Below are positions 1 through 8,600 of a stretch of 64,000 bases of DNA, piece after piece. Source of the DNA: an uncultured Verrucomicrobiota bacterium (GTDB lineage: Bacteria > Verrucomicrobiota > Verrucomicrobiia > Limisphaerales > UBA9464); assembly GCA_903922605.1 (NCBI GenBank), contig CAIXUG010000016.1, forward strand, positions 62,001 to 126,000, in the 5' to 3' direction. The notes beneath the pieces are model-generated. The model was not told the origin of the DNA. It saw only the letters and a list, made by a program, of their open reading frames with translations, and ran no database searches. The first letter of the stretch is position 1. Each line of letters starts with the position of its first letter. A program made the position numbers and the translations under genes.

Positions 1-569
1 AACTTCGCGCCCGGGAACAGCCGGGTCAGCACGGGCTGGCAGTGGCAATAGAAGAGGATCTGTCCGACCACGCTCATGCCACAAAGACGCGTCGTCTCCG
101 CATCGGCGCGGCCCTTCAGCAGGTCCGTGATAATGCCCCGCAGCAGTTCGGCCTGCGGCCGGATGGCCTCGGCCACCAGCCGGTCCAGCGCGGCGGTGGG
201 TTCGACCATTTCGCGGGCCATGATGCGGCCGTGTCGCGCGTGCAGCTCGGCGGACAGAACCCGTTGGAGAAAGGAGCGCACAAACGCCTGGAACCGCTGC
301 TCCGGCGTCAGACCCGGAACCGGCACAGGGTTCGGATATTTCGCATAGGCGAGCCGGCTCTGCTCCGTGAGCACTTCGGTGTAAAGCGCGGCCTTGTCAC
401 CGAAATGGTAGCTGACTGCCGCGACGTTCGCGCCGGCCCGCCGGCAGATGTCGCGCACCGTGGCATTGCGGAAGCCGACCTCGGCAAAGACATCCGCCGC
501 GGCGTCCAGCAGGGCGCGCCGGGTGGCGGCCTGGTGGGCGGGATCGGTCTGGGTGACAGCGTGTCGCAC
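1..569 (-). CDS. TetR/AcrR-family transcriptional regulator (partial, CecR-like)
   Basis: Only the first ~189 codons are present; the 3' end lies beyond base 1. Residues ~15-60 form a TetR helix-turn-helix: an 'AAADVFAEVGF' helix, then 'TVRDICRRAGAN' and the diagnostic 'VSYHFGDKAALY'. The following helical region resembles the DUF1956 ligand-binding domain of CecR/YbiH regulators. I chose the GTG at 569 because the family domain begins a few residues later; in-frame TTG/GTG codons slightly upstream cannot be excluded. The gene is preceded by two tandem palindromes (584-619), most simply its own operators, so autoregulation is inferred. CecR-type regulators usually control adjacent efflux or hydrolase genes, which here would lie off the left edge. 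The family is clear; the ligand is unknown. Confidence 0.85.
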   Translation of the reverse strand, partial: MRHAVTQTDPAHQAATRRALLDAAADVFAEVGFRNATVRDICRRAGANVAAVSYHFGDKAALYTEVLTEQSRLAYAKYPNPVPVPGLTPEQRFQAFVRSFLQRVLSAELHARHGRIMAREMVEPTAALDRLVAEAIRPQAELLRGIITDLLKGRADAETTRLCGMSVVGQILFYCHCQPVLTRLFPGAK

Positions 570-583
570 GGCAGCACGGATAT

Positions 584-619
584 TCAAACACGCGTTTGAA
601 ATGTCAAACACGCGTTTGA
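584..619. promoter_or_regulatory. Tandem palindromic operators of the TetR-type gene
   Basis: Two 16-bp imperfect palindromes, TCAAACACGCGTTTGA (584-599 and 604-619), are identical copies spaced exactly 20 bp apart and lie 15-50 bp upstream of the regulator's start. The half-sites TCAAAC/GTTTGA are perfectly inverted; only two central positions break symmetry. The size, symmetry and position fit TetR dimer operators overlapping the regulator's own promoter. Binding is inferred. Confidence 0.75.
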
Positions 620-634
620 AATATTTGCAGACTG

Positions 635-720
635 AACCGCTAATCTAACACTGATAGGGACTGATAAAAAGCGGGAACAAAACCACGTCCATCAGTGCAA
701 ATCAGTGCAGATCAGCGGTT
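635..720. repeat. Imperfect inverted repeat (REPIN-like)
   Basis: The left arm (635-665) reads AACCGCTAATCTAACACTGA and onward; the right arm (691-720), reverse-complemented, reads AACCGCTGATCTGCACTGAT and onward. Both contain two ACTGAT words, so each arm is a degenerate direct repeat and the two arms are inverted around a 25-nt spacer. It lies in the 620-925 gap, which has no gene. It looks like one of the dispersed non-coding repeat families in this window. Confidence 0.6.
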
Positions 721-817
721 AAAAGATTCTGGCCGATGGCTGCCATGCCTCCCCGCTGCACCCATCTTTTCCAAACGCAGGCTTGCAACCGGCTGGGATT
801 CCGGTATTTCAACCGAC

Positions 818-844
818 CCGGCCTTGGTGACAAGGCCGGTTTTT
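818..844 (+). terminator. Intrinsic terminator or attenuator upstream of rpsU
   Basis: A 9-bp perfect stem CCGGCCTTG / CAAGGCCGG with a GTGA tetraloop is followed by five T residues at 840-844. It points toward rpsU, whose start is ~80 nt downstream, and no gene ends just upstream. It therefore probably acts inside the rpsU leader as an attenuator, or terminates a short non-coding transcript. Structure seen directly; role inferred. Confidence 0.6.
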
Positions 845-925
845 CATCCGGCCCGTCCTCAAGGATGGCGTCGGACGCGGAGTCCGCCGTGCGGAACCGT
901 GCCTGAGGAAGGACGTGAACGTGAT

Positions 926-1123
926 TTGAGCGAAGTCAAACTGAAGAAGGGCGAACCTATCGATCGTGCCCTGCGCCGCCTTAAAAAGAAGGTGGACCGC
1001 GAGAACATCATCAAGGATGTCCGTGCCAAGCGGCATTTCGAGAAACCCAGCGAACGGCGGCGCCGCAAGCTGAAGGTGGCGAAGTTTTCCGCCATGCTGT
1101 CAGCCCGCTATGCGGACGTCTGA
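926..1123 (+). CDS. rpsU: 30S ribosomal protein S21
   Basis: Small-subunit ribosomal protein that in other bacteria helps base-pairing between mRNA and 16S rRNA at initiation. The 65-residue product shows the family's 'KKGEPIDRALRRLKKKVDRE' core and the basic 'FEKPSERRRRKLK' tail; bS21 proteins are usually 60-70 residues. The chosen start is TTG at 926, which gives the familiar SEVKLKKGEP beginning; a purine-rich GAGGAAGGA (905-913) lies upstream at a somewhat long 12-nt spacing. An in-frame GTG at 899 would add nine residues with no family match. The gene stands alone, followed 40 nt later by a strong terminator. Confidence 0.93.
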   Translation: MSEVKLKKGEPIDRALRRLKKKVDRENIIKDVRAKRHFEKPSERRRRKLKVAKFSAMLSARYADV

Positions 1124-1162
1124 TTCTCACAATTCCGCGCTGCGGGATTGAACCCGATTGTG

Positions 1163-1198
1163 CCGGATGCTGTCCTTACGGACGCATCCGGTTTTTTT
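1163..1198 (+). terminator. Intrinsic terminator of rpsU
   Basis: Perfect 8-bp stem CCGGATGC (1163-1170) / GCATCCGG (1184-1191) followed by seven T residues (1192-1198). The T tract ends one base before the ATG of the next gene (1200), so this hairpin also occupies that gene's ribosome-binding region. Confidence 0.85.
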
Positions 1199-1199
1199 C

Positions 1200-2120
1200 A
1201 TGTATTCGCTATCATCCTGTTGGAATTCGGGCCGCCACACCGATGGCCGGCAAATGCTCCGCGAGATTCGCAGCCTGGGCTTCGAGTATGCCGAGCTGAG
1301 CCACGGCATCCGCATCAGCCTGGTGCCCGGCATCATCGAGGCGGTGGAGGCGGGCGAGATCAGGATCTCGACGCTGCACAACTTCTGCCCGTTGCCGATC
1401 GGCATCAACTACCCCGCGCCGAACATCTTCAAGTTTACCGCCACCGACCGGCGCGAGCGCGAATATGCCTGGAAGCACTCCCTCAAGACCCTTGAGACCG
1501 CCCAGCGCCTGGGCGCGAAGCTGGTTGTGCTGCATTCCGGCCAGGTGGACATCAAGGACTACCAGGGCAAGCTGGAGGAGATGGTGATTGGCGGCCAGAA
1601 GGACACGCCCAAGTACCGCAAGCTGGTCGAGGAGGTCGAAACCAAGCGGGAGAAGAAAAAGGACGAGGCGCTGCGGCTCTCGCTGGAGATGATCGGCGGC
1701 CTGGCCCAGCACGCGGCCGAACGCGGCCTATTGCTGGGCGTCGAAAACCGCGAGTCCGTCGCCGAAATCCCCTTTGACCACGACCTGCCCTTCTTCATCG
1801 CCTCCCTGCCGGACAACGTCCGCTACTGGCATGACTGCGGGCACGCCCAGATCAAGCAGAACCTCGGTTTCCTCAACCACCGGGACCATCTGGAAAGCCT
1901 CGCGCCACGGCTGGCCGGCTTCCACATCCACGACGTGGTTTCCAATGCCGAGGGCATTCATGACCATTGTCCGCCGGGCTCTGGCGAGATCGATTACGCC
2001 GCCCTGCAGCCGCTGGTGAAGCCCGAGCACATCAAGGTCATCGAACTCAGTCCCGGCGTGCCGCCCGAGGACGTGCAGCGCGGTTTTGCCCATATCAAGT
2101 CGGTCTGGGGCGAGGAATAA
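1200..2120 (+). CDS. Sugar phosphate isomerase/epimerase family protein (TIM barrel)
   Basis: The 306-residue product belongs to the xylose-isomerase-like TIM-barrel (AP endonuclease 2) superfamily. The start 'SSCWNSGRHTDGRQML' is a recurrent beginning of this subfamily. Expected metal-site residues follow strand by strand: 'LVVLHSG' (His), 'LLLGVENRE' (Glu), 'YWHDCGHAQ' (Asp/His), 'GFHIHDV' (His) and 'IELSP' (Glu). Substrate cannot be told from sequence; relatives act on sugars, inositols or hydroxypyruvate. The ATG at 1200 directly abuts the rpsU terminator, leaving no Shine-Dalgarno site. A membrane flippase-like gene follows 8 nt downstream, suggesting co-transcription. Confidence 0.85.
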   Translation: MYSLSSCWNSGRHTDGRQMLREIRSLGFEYAELSHGIRISLVPGIIEAVEAGEIRISTLHNFCPLPIGINYPAPNIFKFTATDRREREYAWKHSLKTLETAQRLGAKLVVLHSGQVDIKDYQGKLEEMVIGGQKDTPKYRKLVEEVETKREKKKDEALRLSLEMIGGLAQHAAERGLLLGVENRESVAEIPFDHDLPFFIASLPDNVRYWHDCGHAQIKQNLGFLNHRDHLESLAPRLAGFHIHDVVSNAEGIHDHCPPGSGEIDYAALQPLVKPEHIKVIELSPGVPPEDVQRGFAHIKSVWGEE

Positions 2121-2128
2121 ATCCCACC

Positions 2129-3217
2129 GTGAACCGCGCCCGACTTGTCAGCCTAGCGCGCTTCGCCGTCTGTGGCCTGCTGCTGGCGATCATCTTTCAC
2201 GTCATCTTCTGCAACGAGGTGCAACTGCAGCTTGCCGCCGAGGGGCATGACTGGAACAGCTTCACCAAATGGGAAAAGCGCCACCTGGCATGGACGCGTG
2301 GACCGGCGGCGCTCTGGGAAACGGTGCATCGGCTCGACGCCTCCAGCCTGGGCATCGCCTTTGTCGCAGTGGGTTCGCTAATCGTGCTGGGCGGGCTGCG
2401 CTGGCGGCAAGTGCTGCGCGCCCAGGGTTTTGAACTGCCGGCCACCCAGCTCCTCCGAATTTCGCTCGTCGCGCATTTCTTCAACGCCTTCCTGCTCGGC
2501 ACCGCTGGCGGTGATGTCGTGAAGGCCTGGTACGCCGCCCGCACGACCCCCGACAAAAAGGCCGAGGCGGCCCTCACCGTTTTCGCTGATCGGCTGCTGG
2601 GAACGTTGGCCCTGCTTCTCTTCACAGCGGTGCTGATGCTGTTCTGCCTCCCGCTGCTGACCGATTATCGCCGGCACCTCGCCCTGGCACTCGCCGTGCT
2701 GGCCATGCTCATCGTGGCGGGCGGCCTGGTCTTCGTCGGTTTTTACACCAACGCGCTGCAGCATGAGGGCTGGCTGGCGCATTGGGTCCGTCGCCTGCCC
2801 CGGGGCGAATCCTTCGCGCGCGGTCTCGCGGTCTGCCGCAAGTTCGGCCACGAGCCGGGCTTCATGGTGCGGGTCGGCTTCTGGTCGCTCTTGCAGAATC
2901 TCGCCATGGCACTGGCCTACTGTGTCCTTGCCCGGGGCATTGGCATCAATCTCCCCTACGTGACGCTGGCCTATGTGACCTCGGCCGTCGTGTGCGTGGC
3001 CGCCCTGCCGGTGACGCCCAGCGGTCTGGGGGTACGTGAGAACCTCTTTGTGTGGCTGCTGACCGTGTCCTCTCTGGGAGTAAAGCCGGGCGCGGCACTT
3101 TCACTGTCCCTCCTCGGCTACACGCTCAACCTCGTCTGGAGCGCGGTGGGCGGGCTGGTTTACCTCTTCATGCCCGACCGGGCCGACGCCAATGCGGTGC
3201 GCAACGCGGCCGATTGA
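2129..3217 (+). CDS. Lysylphosphatidylglycerol synthase/flippase-like membrane protein (UPF0104)
   Basis: A 362-residue integral inner-membrane protein with several hydrophobic segments, including an N-terminal anchor (~8-27) and a long series from ~75 to the end. Motifs 'HFFNAFLLGTAGGDVVKAWY', 'ADRLLGTLALLLFT' and 'PVTPSGLGVRENLFVWLL' are typical of the LPG_synthase_TM / UPF0104 family, which includes MprF-type lipid flippases and putative glycolipid transporters. No C-terminal aminoacyl-transferase domain is present, so this is the membrane half only. The start is the GTG at 2129, 8 nt after the TIM-barrel gene. A role in lipid or isoprenoid-linked substrate transport is family knowledge; the substrate is unknown. 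Confidence 0.85.
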   Translation: MNRARLVSLARFAVCGLLLAIIFHVIFCNEVQLQLAAEGHDWNSFTKWEKRHLAWTRGPAALWETVHRLDASSLGIAFVAVGSLIVLGGLRWRQVLRAQGFELPATQLLRISLVAHFFNAFLLGTAGGDVVKAWYAARTTPDKKAEAALTVFADRLLGTLALLLFTAVLMLFCLPLLTDYRRHLALALAVLAMLIVAGGLVFVGFYTNALQHEGWLAHWVRRLPRGESFARGLAVCRKFGHEPGFMVRVGFWSLLQNLAMALAYCVLARGIGINLPYVTLAYVTSAVVCVAALPVTPSGLGVRENLFVWLLTVSSLGVKPGAALSLSLLGYTLNLVWSAVGGLVYLFMPDRADANAVRNAAD

Positions 3218-3229
3218 GTCCGTCGGCAC

Positions 3230-4141
3230 TCATTTCACCTGCGCCGCCTTGGTGATCGCCGTGGCGAGCTCATCCACCGTCCACTCGTTGCCGATGAAGA
3301 TTTCCTGAACGCGGCCGGTAGCATCCACGACCACGGTCCGCAGGTTGTGGTTCTGGTCCCCCACGCCGACATCGCGGGCAAAATAGAGTCCGAAATGTCC
3401 GCTCAGCCGCTCGATCTGGTCGAAGGATCCGTTGGCCAGGTTCCAATGCGTGGCATCCTGGCCAAACCGCCGCCCGTATTGCGCGAGCCGTTCCGCCGTG
3501 TCGTATTCCGGATCAAACGAGATGGAGAGCAGCCGCCAGTTGGCCGGCGCTCCCGGCGTGTTCATCAGCCGGCGCTGCGCCGTCGCAAAATTGTCGCTGA
3601 TGCGCGGGCAGAAATTGGGCAGCGGACAGCGTGTAAAAATGAAGGTGAAGGCCAGGGCGCTGCCGCGGTAATCCCCCAGATGCACCACCCGGCCGACCTC
3701 GTTGGTGAACGCGTAATCCGGCAGCAGGTCACCCGCCTTCAGTTCGGGCACATTGGGCAGGATGCGTATCATGGAGGCGGCACTGGTCGGCGGCGGCGTG
3801 TTGGTGGCCGCCGCCACGATCTTGAGCTGGTCGATCCAGCTGTCTTTCTCCGTCACACAGAGGCGGAATTCAATCTGCTCGCCAGGCTTCAATCCCTTCA
3901 GCTCATTGGTGTCCCGAGCGACGAAGGGCATCGTCATCGCCACCATGAAATTCGTGATGTCCTCGTGCTTGATCACGATGGTGCGCCCATCCGGCCGCAA
4001 CGCCTGCACAATGCCACGCGCGGGATAGTTCGTGACCGCCTCATCAGTTTCGTGAAGGGGGCCACCCAATTGGCCGGACCGCGAACAGGCGTCGGCCATG
4101 AGGATCAGGGCCAGCAGCCCGGCCCACAGGATCAGTTTCAT
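3230..4141 (-). CDS. SCO1/SenC-family copper lipoprotein with N-terminal CusF-like domain
   Basis: 303-residue exported lipoprotein. The start at 4141 gives a signal peptide ending in a lipobox-like 'LMADAC' with lipidated Cys near residue 19. Residues ~35-105 resemble a CusF-type copper-binding domain ('IVIKHEDITNFMVAMTMPF' with conserved His and Met). The C-terminal part is an SCO1 thioredoxin fold: 'FTRCPLPNFCP' supplies the CxxxC copper site and 'VGDQNHNLRT' the distal His. SCO1 proteins deliver copper to the CuA centre of cytochrome c oxidase. It is convergent with the flippase gene and divergent from FKBP across a 138-bp region. A longer ORF extends upstream but lacks a signal sequence. 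Confidence 0.9.
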   Translation of the reverse strand: MKLILWAGLLALILMADACSRSGQLGGPLHETDEAVTNYPARGIVQALRPDGRTIVIKHEDITNFMVAMTMPFVARDTNELKGLKPGEQIEFRLCVTEKDSWIDQLKIVAAATNTPPPTSAASMIRILPNVPELKAGDLLPDYAFTNEVGRVVHLGDYRGSALAFTFIFTRCPLPNFCPRISDNFATAQRRLMNTPGAPANWRLLSISFDPEYDTAERLAQYGRRFGQDATHWNLANGSFDQIERLSGHFGLYFARDVGVGDQNHNLRTVVVDATGRVQEIFIGNEWTVDELATAITKAAQVK

Positions 4142-4279
4142 GATGCGCCGGAAGTTACCCGCCAAACCCCTGCGTGCAAATGCCATAGGGGTGAAAAGTA
4201 ATCCTCCTTTCCGGCTCCCCATTCCCCGGTCCATGCCGTCCGAATTGACCGCCGAATGTCCCCATGCTGAAACTCGCGG

Positions 4280-4612
4280 ATGGAAAGCGAAGACCTGAAG
4301 ATCGAGAAACTCGTCACCGGCACCGGCCCCGAGGCCAAGAAGGGCCGCACCGTGTCGGTTCACTACACCGGCCGGTTCACCGACGGCAAAAAGTTCGACA
4401 GCTCCGTGGACCGCAATGAGCCCTTCGACTTCGTGCTGGGCGGCGGCCAGGTGATCGCCGGTTGGGACATCGGCGTCGCCACCATGCGCGCGGGGGACAA
4501 GGTGAAGCTGACCATTGGTCCCGACCTGGCCTACGGCCGCGCCGGCTACCCGGGGGCCATCCCGCCGAACGCCACGCTCATCTTCGAAGTCGAGCTGCTG
4601 GCCGTGAGCTGA
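4280..4612 (+). CDS. FKBP-type peptidyl-prolyl cis-trans isomerase
   Basis: A 110-residue single-domain FKBP with no signal peptide, hence cytoplasmic. Family landmarks are 'VHYTGRFTDGKKFDSS', 'FDFVLGGGQVIAGWD', 'GDKVKLTIGPDLAYG' and 'IPPNATLIFEVELL', which contain most of the aromatic active-site pocket residues (Tyr, Phe, Trp, Tyr). It catalyses prolyl bond isomerisation during protein folding. It stands alone, divergent from the SCO1 gene and convergent with the methyltransferase gene whose end is 9 bp away. Confidence 0.95.
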   Translation: MESEDLKIEKLVTGTGPEAKKGRTVSVHYTGRFTDGKKFDSSVDRNEPFDFVLGGGQVIAGWDIGVATMRAGDKVKLTIGPDLAYGRAGYPGAIPPNATLIFEVELLAVS

Positions 4613-4620
4613 GCAGATCG

Positions 4621-5472
4621 TTACGGCGGAAATCCGACGGCCAGTTTCACTGCCGAGTACTCCGGGTGAATCGAGCCGTCACGCGCCCGGATGATCAGCT
4701 CCGGTTCCACCCACGTCCGGCTGCGGAACCATGCCGGCAGATCGGTCGCACGCATCAGACCGAACAGCCCGACCAACGGCCGGTCGCCCTCGCGGAATAC
4801 CACGGGACGCTGGCGTACGATCACAAGCCCGGCTTCTCGCGCCCCCGCTTGCACCCGAGCCAGTTGGGGCGGCTCGTGGGGGAACACGCAGGCAAAGAAG
4901 CCGCCCGAAGCGAGGTGCTTGGCCGCTGTGGCACAATAATCGGCCACCGTGCCGCGCAGCTCAAAGCGGCATGCGAGTTTTTGTGGATGCTCGCTCTCCA
5001 CCCCGGTGCCGGGCGGAAAATACGGCGGGCTGCCGGTCACCAAATCAAAGCGCTCTTCCTCGCGGAGCACGCCGGGATCACGGAAATCACCCTGGCGGAT
5101 CTCATAGCGGTCGGTGACACCGTTGTAGCGGGCCGATTTCCGCGCCAGCCCCACACTCACTTCCTGGGCCTCGACCGTGACCAGCCGCGCTCCCGGCAGC
5201 CGCCAAGCCACCACCATGCCGACGGTGCCGATGCCGCTGCCGAGATCAAGCGCGCTACGGGCCGAGGGACACCAGCTCGTGCCATACCACGCGGTGAGCA
5301 CGTCGTCCGTGGAAAACCGGTGGCCGTCGCGCAACTGGAACAGCCGGAAATGGCCGCCGACGGAATCCAGTGTCTCGTTCGGCTCCGCTACCACACCCGC
5401 CGCCAGACCGGGTGGCACCGGGCCGGGTTTGGCCCAGCCTTTGAAATGGGTTTCTGCCGTTGATTCACTCAT
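4621..5472 (-). CDS. tRNA1(Val) (adenine-N6)-methyltransferase-like protein (TrmN6 family)
   Basis: A 283-residue Rossmann methyltransferase. 'ALDLGSGIGTVGMVVAW' is SAM-binding motif I, 'LVTVEAQ' motif II and 'DLVTGSPPYFPPGTG' the N6-adenine type (N/S)PPY motif in the position seen in TrmN6/YfiC. The N-terminal part 'FRLFQLRDGHRFSTDDVLTAWY' also matches that family's substrate-proximal region. YfiC methylates A37 of tRNA-Val; the same target is plausible but not proven, and the leading Ser in place of Asn in the catalytic motif is a deviation. It lies downstream of the Cys-rich small gene on the same strand. Confidence 0.8.
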   Translation of the reverse strand: MSESTAETHFKGWAKPGPVPPGLAAGVVAEPNETLDSVGGHFRLFQLRDGHRFSTDDVLTAWYGTSWCPSARSALDLGSGIGTVGMVVAWRLPGARLVTVEAQEVSVGLARKSARYNGVTDRYEIRQGDFRDPGVLREEERFDLVTGSPPYFPPGTGVESEHPQKLACRFELRGTVADYCATAAKHLASGGFFACVFPHEPPQLARVQAGAREAGLVIVRQRPVVFREGDRPLVGLFGLMRATDLPAWFRSRTWVEPELIIRARDGSIHPEYSAVKLAVGFPP

Positions 5473-5484
5473 GCCGCTCGTCCT

Positions 5485-5679
5485 TCAGTCCGCATCTTCC
5501 GCGCAGTCGTCCCCCTGACAGCAGGCGCCGCAAAGCTGGTAGCACGCATCGCACAGATGGCGGTCGGCGATAGCATAGGCGCCTTCCACACCGCATTCCT
5601 CGCAAGTCAGGGCGTCATTGCGCCGGAGCGGTTCGGGCAGCGGCGTCTGGTTGGCGTCGGGCACTGAAGCGGAATTCAT
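5485..5679 (-). CDS. Cysteine-rich small protein (putative zinc-binding)
   Basis: A 64-residue protein with nine Cys in its C-terminal half: CEEC, then CDAC, then CGACC and a final C, resembling treble-clef or B-box-like zinc knuckles. I do not recognise the family. Its ATG overlaps the TGA of the large PVC cytochrome gene (5676-5679), so it is probably translated by coupling to that gene and may work with it. The acidic tail is unusual. Existence is supported by the overlap, codon use and Cys spacing; function unknown. Confidence 0.6.
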   Translation of the reverse strand: MNSASVPDANQTPLPEPLRRNDALTCEECGVEGAYAIADRHLCDACYQLCGACCQGDDCAEDAD

Positions 5680-8600
5680 TTCTTGGCGAGCGCTTCCAGA
5701 TAATCGAGCAGCGAGGCGAATTCCCTCACGGTCAGGTTCGCGACAATCCCCTCCGGCATGATGGAGCGGTCGAGTTTCTCCCGCTTGGCGATGTCGGCGA
5801 CGACGATCACGACTTCCTGCGCGGCGGCGTTGCGGATGGTGACCTTGTCGGCCGCTTCCTGCGTCACGAAGCCCTCCAGCTCGGTGCCATCCTTCAACTC
5901 GAAGTGATGCGTGACGAAGCCCTGCGCGATGGTCTTGTTTGGCAGCAGGATCGCCTCGGCGAGCGCAGGACGCGGATAGGTTGTCGCGATGTTGCCCAAG
6001 AACGGGCCCTTCAGCGGCTGATCGGATTTCACCGTGTGGCAGGTCACGCAGGCCTGACGGGTGAACAACTGCTCCCCGAGCGCAACGTCACCGTGCTGCT
6101 GCACCACGGCGGCGATCACCTGCTCGGTTTTCAGCGTACCGATCAAAGGTCCGGCGGCCACCGCCTTCTTTGTCGCCTCTGGCAGTCGCAGCGCCACCGC
6201 CGCGTCGTGCGCGGCGGCCAGTACGTTGGCGTCGTGGTCTTCGAGCGCGGCGATCACCAAGTCGCGATACGCCCGGTGGTTCGCCACCGCGACGGCGCGA
6301 AGAATCTGCGTGCGCCGGACCGGCTCGGCCCAACCGGCATTTAACGCCTTGGTCACCAGTTCCTTCGTTTCCGGCGAGGCGTTCTTGCGATCGGACAATC
6401 GGAGGAGCACCGCGTCCGCCCACAGCGAGCCATCACCGGAATGCTGGGCAGCGATCTGTTCCAACTGTGCGCGCTGCGCTTCCATTTTTGGCGAATTGAG
6501 GAAGGCCTCGCGGGCTTGACCGACTTCGCGCGCCGCATCCTTCTGCGCCTGCAAGCGCGGCAGCGCCAGCAGCAACGCCGGTAACGCCTCGGCGCTGTCG
6601 GACTTCGTCAGGGCGATCACCGCCTGCGAACGGGTAACCGCCTCGGTATCCGCGGCGGTCGCAACCGGGATCAGGATCGGCAGGGCCGCCGGGGGAATCC
6701 GTTCCGCCCGCGAAAGCTGGGCCACGGCGGCGGTGGCCAGCGTGGGATCCTTCGCCGCGAGCGCGACGACGCTGTCCAGCGCATCACCCACCGGAATCTT
6801 GTGCCGGTTGAATTCGCCCAGCAGGAAACTGGCTTCCGCCGGGGTGGCCTTGGCCAGTTCCGTCTTCAGGGCCGCATCGATGCGCGGCGTCTCGGACCAG
6901 GTGGCGGTCTGGTAGTACGGCCCGGACGTGTCAGGACGCGTGCCCCAGCTCTCGCCCTTCCATTCGCCCTCGGTGAAGTAGAGGCGGCACAGCGCGGTCA
7001 GCAGGTCGCGGCGGCGCGGGGCCAAGGTTTCGCGCCCCAAGCGGCTGATTAAGCCGTTGATCACCACCGGTTCATGCAGCAGGTAGAGTGAGTACAACGC
7101 ATGGGTGCGGGCGGTGGCACTGGCGTTGTCGCCGGTGGCATCCAGCACTGAGAAGAGCGCGTCGGACGCCTTGAGCTGCGCCAGACCATGGACGGCCATG
7201 TGGGTCAGGCGCGGGTCGGCATCATCCAGCAACGGCACCAGCGCGGCGGCATTCTCCAATTTGCCAAGGCGGGCGACGCAGTTGATCGCCTCGCGACGAA
7301 CGCGCGGATTGCCATCCTTGAGCCCCGCCAGAATCGGTTCGACCGGCACACCGGCGAGTTCCTCCAACCGGTCGGTCAGCGCCCGCAGCGCAAACTCACG
7401 GATCGAATCATCCTTCACAAACGACAGGAGCAATGGGACCGCCGCTGTGTGCAGGCCCTGCTTCAGCGCGAAGATCGCCGCCACGCGGGAGGCGATCGGA
7501 TTGACGGGATTCACCGTCACGGCGGTGAGCGCTTTCACCGAGGCGTCATTCAGGCCGTGCGCGATCAGCGTGCGCTGCGCTTCGAGCCGGCGGCGGTGGC
7601 TGGGCGACAGCAGCAGCTTCACCAGTTCGGCGTCCGAGGCCTTCGCAAAGTTCGGGATCGGCTCGGCGACGTAGCCTTTCGGCGTGACCCGCGCGAGGAA
7701 GCCGGCCTTTTCGCCGGCGTAGGTGAACACCGCGTCCTTCCAGCTGGAAATGTAGAGATGGCTCGAACCATCCACGTCGAGGTCGGTCGCCCGGGGCACA
7801 TGCACGAACTCGTTCTGATCGATCGTGAACGAGGCGCCCTTGGGCGTGAGCCGGTGGCGGTAGATCCATTCGCGGCCCCAGTCCGCCGTGTAGAGCGCGT
7901 AGCCATAGCCTTCGGGGAAGCCCGGCTCGTCGAGGAAAAGACCGCCGCAGCCGGAACCGCCGCCGTAATCCGCCAGCGGGGCCATGAGTTCGTCGCTGAA
8001 GTGCTGGTAGAGCGACGGATAGCCGTGGTTCACGAGCGCCGTGCTGTGATGCAGCCGCACGTCCCAGCCGTCGCCGTCGTTCGTGTTGTCCCGCGCGAAG
8101 ACGTCCAGCGTGGGGGTGACCTCGGCCTCCAGGATGTTGCGCGTGCCGCGCGAATAGAATTCGAGGCCGGTGCCGTCGGTGCGCACGCGGAGGATCGCGC
8201 CGCCGCGCAGCTGCATTTTCCGGCCATCCGTACCCTCGGCTTCCATGAAGCCGAAGTCGCCCATCGCACAGTAGATCCAGCCGTCCACGCCGAGTTCGAG
8301 ACCGTTGGAGGTGTGGTCTGCCGGCCGGTCCTTGAAGGTGAAGCCCATGTTCTTCACGAGGATCTTCTCCTCGTCGGCGATGCCGTCGCCGTCCTTGTCG
8401 ATGTACACGCTCAGGTGCGGCGGATGCAGCAGGTAGAGCCGGTCTCGGTCCCACACGAGGCCGCGCGGCGAGTCCACGTCCGCCACGAAGAGTTTGGATT
8501 CGTCGGCGCGCCCGTCGCCGTCGAGATCACGCAGGCGGATGATCGAGCCGCGATGCGGCGCGCGGTCGAGCGAGCCGTTCTTGTCGGACGAGACATAGAC

